A stretch of 64,000 nucleotides of DNA. Origin: Phyto melanocephala. Lineage: Eukaryota > Arthropoda > Insecta > Diptera > Rhinophoridae. Both the position numbers and the translations under genes were made by a program. Under the pieces are notes generated by a model. The model had not been told where the DNA came from and ran no database searches. It was given only the letters and a program-made list of their open reading frames with translations. Where the stretch lies: positions 67,856,465-67,920,464 of the forward strand of contig OW799236.1 of the NCBI GenBank assembly GCA_941918925.1, written 5' to 3'. Below, one piece after another: positions 12,406 to 24,187 of the stretch (position 1 is its first letter; the number at the start of each line of letters is the position of its first letter).

Positions 12406-12457
12406 GTGCTATAAAGCCAATATGGGGTTATGGTATATGGGATTGCAACACGGCGCC
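12406..12457 (-). repeat. Right 52-bp terminal inverted repeat
   Basis: Exact inverse of 11246-11297, flanked by the TTTATAAAC duplication. Confidence 0.95.
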
Positions 12458-13354
12458 TTTATAAACGTAGAAAATATAAAAAATACCATAGAAAATCGAA
12501 AAAGTACATTTTTGGTCCAAGTTCCACATTCCAAGTTTAAAATGTTCAAATATCTATGTAACAAAATATTTTAAAAGATTTGATTTAAAGTCAGTAAATC
12601 TACTCTTTTTTGCATAAAAGTAATTATGTTCTAAAAAGTACCAAACTCTTCCCGATTTTTCCCTTTTCTACCCTGTTATGAATGTGTTTAAATTTTTTCT
12701 AAATTACATAATGTTTTATGTCTGGTGAAATCCCAATTATTTATTATTTTGTGAAAATTGGCCGTCCAATTAGGAATGACATACATTTTCCGGAATTTTC
12801 CCCTTTGTGGTACCTTTTTTGTCCACAAAAAAGTTTCCAAAAATTTCGCCTAAATAATTGTCCATACTCTATTAGGCAATAATAATTACCAAAAAAAGGG
12901 ACAATTTTTACCCCTTATGCATGTGAATTTGAAAAAAGTGCCGAATTCCTATTAATATCTTTTTTACGGATTACTTAAAGCAGTTTAAACCTTTTTCCTA
13001 GCTTTATGTGTTTGGAAGTTAAGCAGGGTACCAAAAAAGTATAAAATTATAGTTTTTACCCGTTTTTTCCCCTTAGGGGTTGAAAATTCAAGAAAAGGCC
13101 AGACACCTATCAGCTTATTTTTTGTGGAAATTACAATACTTTTTCAATTTTATTTGTATCATTTTTAATTTAGCAGATATAAGATTACCGATTTTACCGC
13201 TTTTACCCCCTTAAAGTACGAATTTCCAAAAATCCCTTCTTAGTGGAGCTATACATTGAACGGGGAACCAATTGTCCAAATTTCATGTCTCTAGCTCTTT
13301 GCGTTTGGGCTGTGCGACGATGAATCAGTCAGTCAGTCACGTTACTCTTTTATA

Positions 13355-13973
13355 TCGGGTGTCCCAACTAGAACGCAATTTTAAAATTTTAAATAAAACA
13401 CAGATATTTAAAAAAAAAAATCGTGAAACTTTATTATATCGTAAAGTAGACAGAATGAGGTTATGAATGGAACAATATATCGTGCAGATGGCCGCCGCGG
13501 CTTTGCTGGCACACACGCGATATTTTATTGAAATTTTCAATGACCTTTTTGCATAAATGCTGCGGTATTTCATTAATGCAGCATCCAATTTTCCTCTTTT
13601 AAGGCTTGAGTCGTCGTCGGCTTATTCGCGTAAACCATCGACTACAAAAAACTCCGAAGAAAAAATCTAAAGGTGTTAAATCACACGATCTAGGCGGCCA
13701 ATTCTGGTTTCTAAAACGCGAAATAACACGACCGGGAAATGACTGATGCAGCAATTGAATTGTTTTTCTGGCTGTATGACATGTGGCGCCATCTTGTTGA
13801 AATTTTGGTAAAATAATTTCACAATGAGAATGCGTTGTTCATTCGTGTAGCGCTCCATTTTTACTAACTTCGTACATTCTACTAGCAAACAATAACAATT
13901 GTTCAAATGTCAAACAATGACACTTCGAATGGCGCCAAATTTAAAAATTGTGTTCTAGTTGGGACACCCGAGG
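13355..13973 (-). mobile_element. Internally deleted mariner in the Helitron 5' end
   Basis: Ends are TCGGGTGTCCCAACTAGAAC at 13355 and its complement up to 13971, with TA outside each end (13353-13354 and 13974-13975). About 27 bp of each end match with one mismatch. The minus strand encodes both ends of a mariner transposase and lacks the middle, so it must be mobilised in trans. Confidence 0.88.
13484..13862 (-). pseudogene. Mariner transposase remnant, N- and C-terminal parts
   Basis: Reading the minus strand from about 13862, MERYTNEQRILIVKLFYQNF is the first DNA-binding helix of mariner transposases. After an out-of-frame stretch a second frame gives NWPPRSCDLTPLDFF (about 13710-13665), the block holding the last catalytic acidic residue region. 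The C-terminus is VCQQSRGGHLHDILFH (about 13525-13475). The linker and most of the catalytic core, including the first two catalytic Asp, are gone, and the remaining parts are frameshifted (one stop at about 13605). Not functional. Confidence 0.82.
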
Positions 13974-13975
13974 TA

Positions 13976-15750
13976 TTTTATTTATGCTTTAGGAAATTTT
14001 TAGGATAATCTTGCTTAAGCTACCCTTAATACAGAAAACAGTTTTTTTTAGTATTAACCTATTGACTGAAAATAACAGATTAGAAAACTTTTTTTTGATT
14101 TTTTTTTTGGTTAAAATAATATTCTACAGCAAATTTGAAATATAATCCAGAGTATTCAGTGCTAATTCTATATTAAAACTTCCAACCCGATTTAAGTTGT
14201 TCAGAAAATAAACTAACACTACCAGAACTTTACTATAAGAACAGAAGAAAGAAGAATATTTACAGATAAAACAACTGTATTTATTTGTGTATTAAAAATC
14301 ATTATGGAAATGTCATACCATTTTGTATTTTCCTTTTTTTTAATATTTCAGTTAAGACTTTGATACATTCTGTCTGTTCACCATCTGTGAGGGATGGGAG
14401 CAATACCTTTGTAGTTTTTTGTAGCTACAATTTGGGAGAACTTAAACTCAGGACAGAGCATATGTTCAATGCTGCACAGAGACCTATTCGGTACCACAGA
14501 AACTAGTAAGCACGTAGAATTTTTTCCAGAGAAGTTTCTGGTGAGGTTTTTTCGGAAAGAACATGGTGGCTTTGGTTATTCCCAAATGGGAATAGTTAAG
14601 TGGCTATTGTTTGGTAGGACTTCGTACAACTATTGATGTTCATGGGGTTCTGTAGCCGCTTAAACAGAAACAAAAAATCGCTGATGCTTACAAATGTGGC
14701 AGACCTATGGATTTCGGAAAACCATATATGGCTTGGGATGCTGTTACCTTAGTAAATTGTTTGGCTTCTTTCGGACCGCACATCGGACTATGTCGCAGCA
14801 TAAGAAAACATGAGATAAGGGATAGCAAGGGATACATTAACCAAGTATTAATATAGAGAGATGTGACAAGTTGATCACAGGGCAGCGGTTGGTCGATGAA
14901 AACTCAAAACAACGGTCAGATTCCGAACAGATTGTTGCACACAATACGAGTACTGTCGATAATCAAACCATATAATGTCCATCATTTATATTTTCTTAAT
15001 TATTTTTTATAATATTAAAGATTATTACCAAAATATCAAACTTTTTAAAAATATACCATGAGTTTATTTAAAAGTAATACAAAATTTTTAAAAATAAACT
15101 TCTCCATTTGGTCAAGTAATATTATCGTTGAGTGATGTACAAAAAGACAAACAACAATGAAATTTATCATGCCATAAAAAAATTGTCAGCGAAGGAATAA
15201 AATTCAGTAATTAAGAACTCCAATGATAAAGTTAGAAGTGCGCTACGACTGTATTTATTATAAAAATATTAATTATAGTGATTGTTCAGCATTAGGTTCA
15301 TGTTATAAAAAAAAACTGACAGACGTGTGTTTTTTATTAGTTATTTATTTTATTTTCTTTTTCTCAATATTTTTACTCAACTTTGTTGGTCATCTTTAGG
15401 AGATTTTTAAGTCAAAAAAAAACAAATATTAATATATATAAAAACGCAAAAAAAAAAAAAATTCTTAAGCAAACAAATAATTTAGTTTTTCTAAACAACT
15501 GGTATTCGTTAACTTATTTTTATTAATATGCACATCTGTTAATGCCTCTTTTAAAATTTAAAACAATCTTTTTACGTCAACGATAGTTAACATTTAAATT
15601 GTTCTGTAATCTGATTTGTGGGATGAGAGTCTAGTTTTCAGTTTCGTTTTTATAGTGTAAACTATACAATTTGAAACATGTTGGATTGGTCACCATTGCA
15701 ACTAATTCTCTATATTAAATTAGATTTATCCTTTTTACCTAATTTGGATT
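13976..15750. other. Stretch without recognised genes
   Basis: 14380-14960 is less AT-rich and may be old coding TE sequence, but I could not match any motif. The rest is AT-rich low-complexity. Confidence 0.4.
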
Positions 15751-15754
15751 AAGT

Positions 15755-16320
15755 TTAACTAAAAAACTTTAGAACATAAGTCATAGATTTATGTACATAT
15801 CTTAGAAAGTCAATTATTGGCCTTCTAGCTCTTCCCGGTTTCTTCGGGAGGTCATTCATTTTCATATTCTTAATTTTAATAAAATTTTTTTTATTGAACT
15901 CATTGTCATTTATATCTAATTCTATAATAATAAAATTCTTTGCAGTGTTGGTTATAATTTTCTTTGGATGGTTAGAATAAAAGTTAATAATTCTTACTGG
16001 TTTTTGATACCAATATACCATGTGACCTTTTCTATGCAAAGTAAAGTCCAAGTATTGTCGTTTTTCATTGCGTTCTTTTTCCATCGTAAATTTTATTTGT
16101 TTGTTAAACGAGATTAAAATGTTAAGTAAATGTTTCACTAACCTCATATTTTTTATGATACCGAATACATCGTCAACGTATTTGGTAAGAATAACTGGTA
16201 TTGCATTGATGGTATAAACTTGTAAAACGATTAATAAAAAAAGTTTTGTTTTTTGTCTTACCATAGCTATTTTGGGAGTGAACACTTGTGTAAAACGTTC
16301 TTTGCTTTTTTGTATTTTGT
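15755..16320 (-). pseudogene. Penelope-like element reverse transcriptase relic
   Basis: An open frame of 176 residues from 16285 to 15755. The segment ILTKYVDDVFGIIKN (about 16190-16145) holds the YVDD catalytic box. KFTMEKERNEKRQYLDFTLH follows, then YWYQKPVRIINFYSNHPKKI (about 16010-15960), the thumb-side motif characteristic of Penelope-like RTs (YQKPT...NFHSNHP). The RT blocks before YVDD are degenerate (FTPKIAMVRQKTKLFLL in place of a GTPMGSPLSP-like stretch). No GIY-YIG domain follows within the next 450 bases, so it is truncated at both sides. A separate endonuclease relic of this class lies at 23490 on the plus strand, too far away and in the wrong orientation to be the same copy. 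Confidence 0.85.
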
Positions 16321-16324
16321 ATAT

Positions 16325-16878
16325 TTTTTTGTATCATCTAACATTTAATTAATGATGCCTAGGAGTATGCTTATTTAAGTTCCATTGGTATGAAAGGCAT
16401 GAAAAGTCTTACATAACATAAATGAGATGAGCAGGATTTATTTTACTGAAGTGATAAAAATGAAAAGTTTTTAATACTCGCACAGAAATTAAAACATATG
16501 TTGCCATATGACATTATCATAGGACGCAAAATTATCTCCAGACGTGATGACGAGGTATTGGCATATCAATAGTCGTTTATAATGAATTGCATATAGATAA
16601 CAGATATCATAAAGTTATTTAAGTTTAGTCTGCGAAGAAAAAGCATTTAAAAATTTAAGCATTTTTTTATGTTTGGATGCACTTTTTCCAAGTATTTCGA
16701 AAAAAAAACTATTTATCATAAAAAAAAATAAATCTCTGAATATTTGTTTATTAATTCATCTTTTATATTTTCATAAAAAAATACTAAAATAATTTCTTTG
16801 TTATTTTTTATTTGTATACATAACATTATACATTTTTATATTTATATTTAATTCGAACTTTTTACTAATATTAAATTT
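16325..16878. other. AT-rich stretch without recognised features
   Basis: No coding motifs or repeat ends seen. Confidence 0.4.
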
Positions 16879-17181
16879 TCAATGTGAACCATTTTTTATT
16901 TTGGCTTAAGTTCATTTATTCTTTCATTTAATTTTATAATTCAAATTTAATTAAATTGTAACCATTCTTAGAAATATTTTTTCTAAAATTATTTCCGATA
17001 TTAGCCGAGTGGAATGCATTATTGAAATCAGATATGATTTCATCATCAGCACTCTTTATCGGTATACTACTATGTAATTTAAATATTTCTAAGTATGTTT
17101 ACAATTTAATTAAATTTGAATTATAAAATTAAATTAAAGAATAAATGAACTTAAGCCAAAATAAAAAAGGTTCACATTGAT
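16879..17181. mobile_element. Foldback (long inverted repeat) element
   Basis: Left arm 16879-16977 starts TCAATGTGAACC; right arm 17083-17181 is its inverse (ends GGTTCACATTGA). The arms are about 98 bp with only a handful of mismatches and can pair along their whole length. The 105-bp centre (16990-17075) contains TTGAAATCAGATATGATTTC, itself a small hairpin, and is similar to 25934-26010. Confidence 0.8.
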
Positions 17182-18630
17182 AATTTATTACACATTTTTT
17201 TCAATTATTTTTAAATACTTTAAATAACTAATTATAATTAAAAAAAAGGAAAGCAAATCTATCGTATTAACCTTTTTATAATTATCACATCATTTGATAG
17301 TAAACAATTGATTTAATAGAATCCCTGTTGTGTATTTCAAGGCAAAATTATTTATAATTACTGAAACACATAATACTTGTACTTGTAATTATTAATAATA
17401 AACACAAACATTTCAGTATTGTATATTACTACTTCACTTTAGAGTCCATGCTGCTCTTTCACACATATTTGGTTTGTATGTTGTATGTTTATGTATATTG
17501 AATATGTAATGTTTATTAGTATGACTGTATGTAAGCGGGTGCATTAAAAGTATTTTGTATGAGTACACGTTAAACGAAATTCCTTGAAAGAATGTTTGCA
17601 TTTGGTTTTACTAGTGTAGTAACTAAACTTCCTATTTTCTTTATTTTCTACATACAATACCATTTGCTCACAAATAGACGCACTCAGCCACACACAATGG
17701 TTGATAGTTTAAAATGCACTTAAAAAATAAGTTCTCATAAATTTAGTTTTAGACAAAATAAAAATTTATAAAAATGCATTTAAGTGTGCATTGTACTTCA
17801 TTGAATAAGAAATAAATCTAAAGAACTTTAACAAAAATTGAAAAAAGTAATAATAAGTAATATAAGTTCAATATGCACTAATTTAGAGAAATTTTTTGAT
17901 ATTTTTAAAAAACTCAATTTATATTAAATTTATATCAGGCTATAACTTTAATATTCTAAAGACAGAATATCAAGAAAAACAATGTTATATATACTTTCTT
18001 AGGATTTGCTGATTTTTTTTAATAAAAAAATAATTTAATTTTTAATTCAATTCAACAATCTATTAGGCTGTAAAAATTAATAAATGTGACAATGAAATAT
18101 TGGTTATATAATACTGGCTAAGTAGAATGCTCTTCGTTAACTTAAAATTTTATTTAATATACACTTGTAGAAAATTTTTAGACAAATTCAATCTGTTTAA
18201 AGAATTTTTTTATTAATTAAAAATATATAGTTTTGTATAAAAAATTTGAATGAGTTTCTTTTAACAAATTATTGTAATTATTTGTTACTGAAATGCTACA
18301 GAAAAATTATAAAATTATACAAGTCACTTTAATTAATTTTTGTTATTTTTATTTCCTGTTACTTTAACGAAAATTATAGCAGAAGGATGAATAAAGTTAA
18401 GAAATTTTATATATTCCTCGAGATAAAATTAATTTATGCTTAGTGCATGAATCATTAACAAGAATAAGTATAAAGTAAAACAAGTAAAAACATAACAGAT
18501 TTCAAGCCTCAGTTCTTTCATGTAATTTAAATAAACTCCTTTGAAATTGTTTCAAAACTGATATCTTATTGGAGAGCAGTTATTTTATATTATCTGTGAT
18601 AGAGGGTTAGGCATATTATAAATATGTCAC
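17182..18630. other. AT-rich stretch without recognised features
   Basis: Homopolymer-rich sequence only. Confidence 0.4.
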
Positions 18631-18639
18631 ATTCCACTC

Positions 18640-19350
18640 TTCGATTACCATTTTTTATTCTTATTTCTGAATTAAAGAAAACTTTTATACACTTGACGAT
18701 CTAAATGATACCATAAGTTTTCTATGGGGTTAAGATTGAGAGATTGGGCATGTATATTAATCACTTTTGGGCAGTTGTAAATCAAAAATTCCTAGTAACA
18801 TGTGTTTTATATTTGAAGAACTTGTCTTTATATAATTTGAAGGTCGAACAATTTTTATTTTTTTCAGAAAGTTTTAAAATTCTCCAACAAAAACCTTAAC
18901 CCGATTTCCCAAATCCTTTTTATGTCTACCTCCATATTTGATTTTTGGAGTAATGTCTTTGCTCTCAATTTTACATTAGATATCCGCCAGGCCATTGTTA
19001 TTCCATCTTTATCAAATATCTTGAATTTGCGTTCATCAAAGAAAAATACTTCTTTCAATCAACCTTCAACCTTGCAAATTTTCCCTTTGCAAATTTTAGT
19101 CTGTATTTTCTATTCTTTAAATTTGGGAACGAGTAATTTGGTCATTGTACCTTTCCTTTGAATAGGCCAACGTACTGTTTCTGCAGCAATAATATTACTT
19201 AATACCTCTTTACTAACTAGTCACTTACTTTTTTAAAAGTACTAAATTGCTGACTAATCTAAGTTATTCTAACAACATAGCGCTCTTCTGCTTTGGTAAT
19301 TTTTTTTTTGGCTAACCAATTTATCGGTCACTACGTCTTTAATTTTTTAT
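18640..19350 (-). pseudogene. Tc1-like transposase relic
   Basis: On the minus strand, ITKAEERYVVRIT (about 19300-19260) is the N-terminal DNA-binding part. VFFFDERKFKIFDKDGITMA (about 19050-18990) is the block holding the second catalytic Asp, in the style of (S)DESKFxxFxxDG of Tc1 transposases. WRISNVKLRAKTLL follows. SLNLNPIENLWYHLDRQV (about 18755-18690) is the third block (NPIENLW), which carries the final catalytic Glu of DD34E enzymes. The first Asp block and the GGG(S)VMVWG segment are degraded, and stops interrupt several places. TIRs were not located, so the element is probably longer than given. Confidence 0.75.
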
Positions 19351-19354
19351 ATTG

Positions 19355-22010
19355 GAAAAGAATATAATCGACAAAATTTTTCATCGTAATTAATAACTCA
19401 GCAATAACTTTATATCTTTTTCCATTATTTTAATAAAAAATCGCTAATTCTCCTTTCTCCAATATACAAGAAATTAAACAAAAAATATTTGCAAAGCGAG
19501 CAAATATTTATATATGTATTAATGAAACAAATATTTGTGCAATATTTCAGCTCTTAAATTTTATAATTTTTTTGTTGTATGAAAAAAATGTAATACAGAA
19601 AAGATCTGTGAATATGTTTATTATTAAAACAAATTGTAAATTTTATTCTAAAATGAAGGATTACGTAATTAAGTCTTAATACTGAATATTGTGAGAACAA
19701 ATGAATAGCTTATGTTTTTGGGGAAGTTTTGTCTATTTTTTAAATTTTCTAAAAATAAACATCTGTTATCATCTAGAAATTTGACATTTATTGTTTTAAG
19801 TTTTCTAGGAATGCTGCATTAAATATAATTCAAATAAAGCATATATCATTGAAAGCTTAGTTTAAGGCATATCTAGAATAATTACGTAAATTATTTATAA
19901 AAGAATAATAATTTTTTTGAGTTGGCAACGATTAACCAAATGAAAAATGAAATAGAAAAATAAAAAAATACTTTAAAGTAAAGCTTATTTAGAGTTTTGA
20001 GTTTTTATTTAGTTTATGTAAATTTAAAAAAATAAAACTTTCTGGTGTAGTGACGTACGAGAGGGAAAAGAAGAAGGCATATTAAGGAAGTAAAAAGAGT
20101 TATTAGTGGCAGTCGTAAAAAAGTCAGTTGTCGCAGTGGTTAATGGTGATTAAAACTATTAAAAGTTGCTTATTAATTCAAAAAATAATTAAAGTTTTAA
20201 TTGTTAAAAATTTTTAATTTAAAGTTGCCAAAATCTGTTACTAAAGTTTGCGTTCCATCAATTACAATTAGTTTATGAAATAAGTTATATGAAATATTTT
20301 TTTATATTTGTAAAAAAAAAACATTTAAAATGAATTAAATATATAGGTAAATAAAATAATTTTATTGAACAAAAATCTTTACATGTGTGATCTGATCATT
20401 TTTTTATTTGGCTGCCCCACGGAACTGACTGCTTGGTTTTCATTTCAGTGATCTAATCAGTTCCACTTTTGGCTTTGTATTTCAATTATTATTGAAATCT
20501 GATTTGTTTGATGCATTAAAATAATGTTTGATATAGTCGTTTGGCAAAAAAAGAACTTAAAGTTATATTCTTACAAATTTGTTTGTAAGAAGTTACAAGA
20601 CATAAAATTGATTTTAATTTTACTTTTTATTATTTTATTCTTTAAAGTATGTGCTAAATGTTTTGTTTTTATTTTTAGGTTTTGTTTATATTTCTCAATT
20701 ATAATTTATGTTCTTTAATTTTATTTGATATAACTAAGATCCCATTATGCCAATATCTACCCAAAACTGTTAGATAAGGACATGTTCTTGTTGTACTATA
20801 TTAATAAGATAAATATATACCACGAAGGGCGGTATTTCATGCTTCACAGTTGCAAAGTAATATATATTGAATATTTGAATTGACTACTATTTTGGTTACG
20901 GCAAGCTTGAAGGAATTAAAGAGTTTGTTCTGATAAACTTTGGATTGCACCGCCTTTTTGATAATATCTGAATGCAACAGAATGAATCTATATCCTTAAG
21001 AATCTCGTTACCATTACTATTTTTTTAATATCTTGGTACCATCTCTAATCAACTAAACAAACAATTACTCCCAAATAAATGAACGTCTCTCTAAAAATAC
21101 GTAAGTTTTTATATTGATCTAGTTGAACTTTCAATGCAAGTCATATCTGACTTTAATTTTATTTGAAAATTTTGCAGGTGGCCTTAGAATTCTAATATAC
21201 GGAAGTTATAATTGTGAAATTTATGTCATAAGAAACGTCTTACTTCATATAAAATGCTACAATTTTTATTTCGATTATATATGTATGAAGTTTTACTTAC
21301 AAAAAATGTGCTTTAGTGTTACAGGGAAAGGTTCAACAAAAGTCGGTGGATTTTCCGCAAATAGCTGAAATATATTTTTTTCGCTTAACAGGTTTTGAAA
21401 TTTCTATATTTGGCCAGAAAAATGGCTGAATTCCCATCACTGGTAAAAAAGCTAAATATATTTTTAATTTTCTTATACACTATGATTAAAGTAAAACGTA
21501 TTGATATTTAAGAAAAAAAAAATGATCTCATCCGATAATGGTTGAACAATCCATATATTTTGTACTTTTGCCCAAGTTAAAATACAAAATACAAAACTCT
21601 ACAATACTACAATGTTATCACATGAAGAGATATTTTAAATAAGCTTTGATAATTGATTTTTTTGTAGTAAAAACTTGCTGGTACTAAACAGCATACAAAT
21701 AACTTTTTGTAATTATCATTTCATTTAACAAACTAAATACTAATATTTTAGACCATGGCGACGAGGCAGTTCATTTATTTAAATTGACATATTGTTGATT
21801 ATTTCTGAATCCTTTGTTTCAAATTATTGTATCGTAGAATAAACAAAGCGCATTCTCCTCTTCAAATAGCTAAATGACTCTATACGTGTATAATATGAAT
21901 GGGTTATTTAGGTTACTAAAATCAGGTCCTTTTGTATTGCTATAGAAGTTGGTATTTTTTTGAGTGTCTATTTATGAGCGAGCATATTTGAGTTCGTATT
22001 TTTGAACTAG
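19355..22010. other. Stretch without recognised genes
   Basis: AT-rich. Short frames at 20524 and 21123 are low-complexity and show no family motif. Confidence 0.4.
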
Positions 22011-22014
22011 TGTG

Positions 22015-22580
22015 CACACAAAGAAAAACCATGGTGACGACATGATCACGACGGTCATATTATAGTTTTTATAACAATATTTGGTTGTCGAAAACAAGTA
22101 ATAGTTATTTTTGTATCATTTCATCATATATTTTGTTACGATAATCAAACATTTTTTTAATTGTATCATTTAATGTTTACTTTTTGTAAAATTTCAAAAT
22201 GATTATCATTTCTTGCTGAATAAACTTTTAATATTTTAAAAGTTTGAAATGTCAAAAAAATGAACAAAAATTTTGAAATATTAAAGAAAATTTATAAATA
22301 AACGAGAAAATGTAAAAAAATATTGGTAAAAAATTGCAATTAAATTGGTAAGTACAATCGATATGTGTATGTTACAGCAAAAGACAATAATTTGCCGTAA
22401 AAAAGCAAAGATTGTCGATTTCAATTGTAGTCATATATATGATTATTGAATGATACTTTAACTAAACATAATAGTGATAACTGGTAACCATTATATGTTT
22501 TTACCACAATCATACAATTCAAGCATAGTATGTTACTCTTCGATTATAGTTACCACAACCATATTTTTTCTTTGCGTGTA
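22015..22580. mobile_element. Putative MITE with CACRCAAAGAAAAA ends
   Basis: The left end CACACAAAGAAAAACCATGG and the right end (inverse TACACGCAAAGAAAAAATAT) form imperfect inverted repeats about 565 bp apart. The interior is AT-rich and holds extra partial copies of the ATGGT/ACCAT subterminal motif. No coding sequence. The target duplication is unclear. Confidence 0.45.
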
Positions 22581-23485
22581 GTAAGTACTTGTCTTCAATC
22601 ACATCCAGGTGTTTTAGTACCTTTAAAACATGTTTTAGTAGTAAGAATTTTGGCTGGGTAATAAAAGATATTTTCATCCAAAAATTAATTCTTTGACATA
22701 TTTTAGATACAAATTTGTATAGAATATCAGGTTTTTGGCAAATCTACATTATCTGTTACGTAAATGATAAAATAAGTAGTACGTATGAGTTATGCACATT
22801 TTACATTAAATTCAATATTACTTATACGTTTGCATAAAAATACTAAAATTACAATTGAAATACTTATTTTTGGGACGTTTAACACATTCTATTTAAGAAT
22901 AATATATTTTAACCCCATATTAACTACCTAACGTAAATACACAGTTTTCAAATAGCACACTAGCAATTAGACATTTTTTAAGTGTAGAACAAATTATATT
23001 CAATCCAACACAAAGGTACATGCAAGCATGTGTGTAAGGGTAAATATACATATAAGTACAAACTTTTTAGGGCAGTTATGTTTCAAATTCTAATACATCA
23101 AAAACATAATCATATATATTATATAGTTTACTTGCAACAAACGCATTCTCTCTATCACAAAGTTTTTGTTGCTTTATGAAGGTGTTTGGTGTTAGTTTGA
23201 ATACGTTACATATTTGTATGTTTTTGTTGATGTTAAGTACACGTACTATTATCCTATAAAGGTTAGATTTTGTTGTTTCTTAATAACGTAAGTGACTGCA
23301 GCAAGGAGAATTGAGTATATAGTAGAACTAAAATTTCTAAGGTAGAAAACCAAACGCGTTATAATTTTAGAAACTGGTCACTCACATGCTGACTCGTATA
23401 TGCAGGTTCAGAGAAGAAGTTCTTTTGAATGGCATTTTTAAAGTAAAAATTGTTAAAAAAAATATATGGAATAAAATACCCCTTT
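22581..23485. other. AT-rich stretch without recognised features
   Basis: No coding motif; short frames only. Confidence 0.4.
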
Positions 23486-23489
23486 ATTT

Positions 23490-23950
23490 CAAAACTTACA
23501 GAAAACAACAAACTAGGAGATATAATTAATGATGAGAATGTAATAATTACACACAGACCTAACACAACAATAGAACATGTTTTTACACAATCAAAAACTA
23601 AGATTACAAAAAGATAACAGAGAAATGTGGTATACGAAATAAAGTGCGACGGTAATGAAGACGGGTCTTGCGGCAAAGAGTACGTTGGTACAACAAAAAG
23701 AAGCTTAGGTGTAAGAATAGATGAGCACAAGACAGACATAAGAAAAGAAAAACAATCAGCCGCGTTATCACAACATTGTATTGAAAGTGGACATTAAGCT
23801 AAGTTTGACAAGGTGAAAATATTGGACAAGGAGAAAAAAGAGAACAAAAGATATAAGTTGGAGAGTTTAAGAATACAACAGAGACCAGAGCGTGCAATAA
23901 ATACCAAAGAAGATAAGGATCACATTAACGCAAATTACACCATAGTTTAA
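23490..23950 (+). pseudogene. Penelope-like element GIY-YIG endonuclease relic
   Basis: The C-terminal part of a Penelope-like element. The frame ending at TAA 23948-23950 reads LGDIINDENVIITHRPNTTI, then, after an in-frame stop at about 23614, NVVYEIKCDGNEDGSCGKEY, VGTTKRSLGVRIDEHK, and SAALSQHCIESGH. This is the GIY-YIG nuclease layout: VYEI in the GIY position, a Cys pair (KC...SCG) typical of the Penelope CCHH-like zinc loop, YVG in the YIG position, the catalytic Arg (VRIDEH) and a downstream His pair. A second stop follows SGH (23796). The RT domain is not found upstream. The 3' region with the ribozyme-like core follows at 24188. Confidence 0.85.
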
Positions 23951-24187
23951 TGACGATGATTGTTTGAGAAATTGGCTGTGATATTTTTATTATATTTTTT
24001 ACATTTTTTAATTTATTAAGTTTGTGTTTTGTGTTGTCCACTTTATACTCATCTGTGATATTTTAAAGGATTGTAAGTTCAATTATTTAAAACCAGTTGT
24101 TTAATCTAAACTATTAACTAATTTTAGTAATTCTATCTCATTTAAATTTTGTGTGTATGTGCTGCCAGATTGATTTTCATAAATGAA

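Larger units (their letters stand above)
11246..12457. mobile_element. 1.2 kb DNA transposon with perfect 52-bp TIRs and 9-bp TSD
   Basis: Begins GGCGCCGTGTTGCAATCCCA at 11246 and ends with its exact complement at 12457; the two 52-bp ends show no mismatch. The target duplication TTTATAAAC (9 bp) is at 11237-11245 and 12458-12466. The empty site is visible in sister array units (CTTTATAAACGTAG), so the boundaries are certain. A second block of about 90 bp (GGGTTTATTTCCTTCAAATA through ATAACCCCATATTGGCTTTA) is present in direct orientation near both ends (about 11323-11408 and 12265-12349), giving several copies of the ATAACCCCATATTGGC motif, possibly transposase-binding sites. The 9-bp duplication fits Mutator-like elements, but no MULE transposase is present, so the superfamily is open. 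Confidence 0.9.
10347..13354 (-). mobile_element. Helitron family H2, nearly complete, with nested insertions
   Basis: On the minus strand the 3' end is at 10347: hairpin CGCTATCGAAGTAGCG, then GGTTAAATGCTAG, then a host T (A at 10346). This is the classic Helitron 3' structure. The 5' end on the minus strand is near 13354 (ATATAAAAGAGTAACGTGAC read inward) and was cut by the mariner at 13355, so the initial TC is not seen. The tandem array (about 10690-11245 and 12458-12530) and the body (12530-13340) match 1-1303 and 41100-42169. The 11246-12457 element lies inside one array unit. No Helitron protein is present, so this is non-autonomous. Confidence 0.75.

Noticed and set aside
14380..14960. 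Candidate host exon or LINE remnant in a less AT-rich stretch
   Set aside because: No recognisable motif in any frame and many stops; I could not support a call.
23359..23739. Minus-strand open frame of 126 residues, hydrophobic
   Set aside because: It is the antisense shadow of the Penelope GIY-YIG coding strand.
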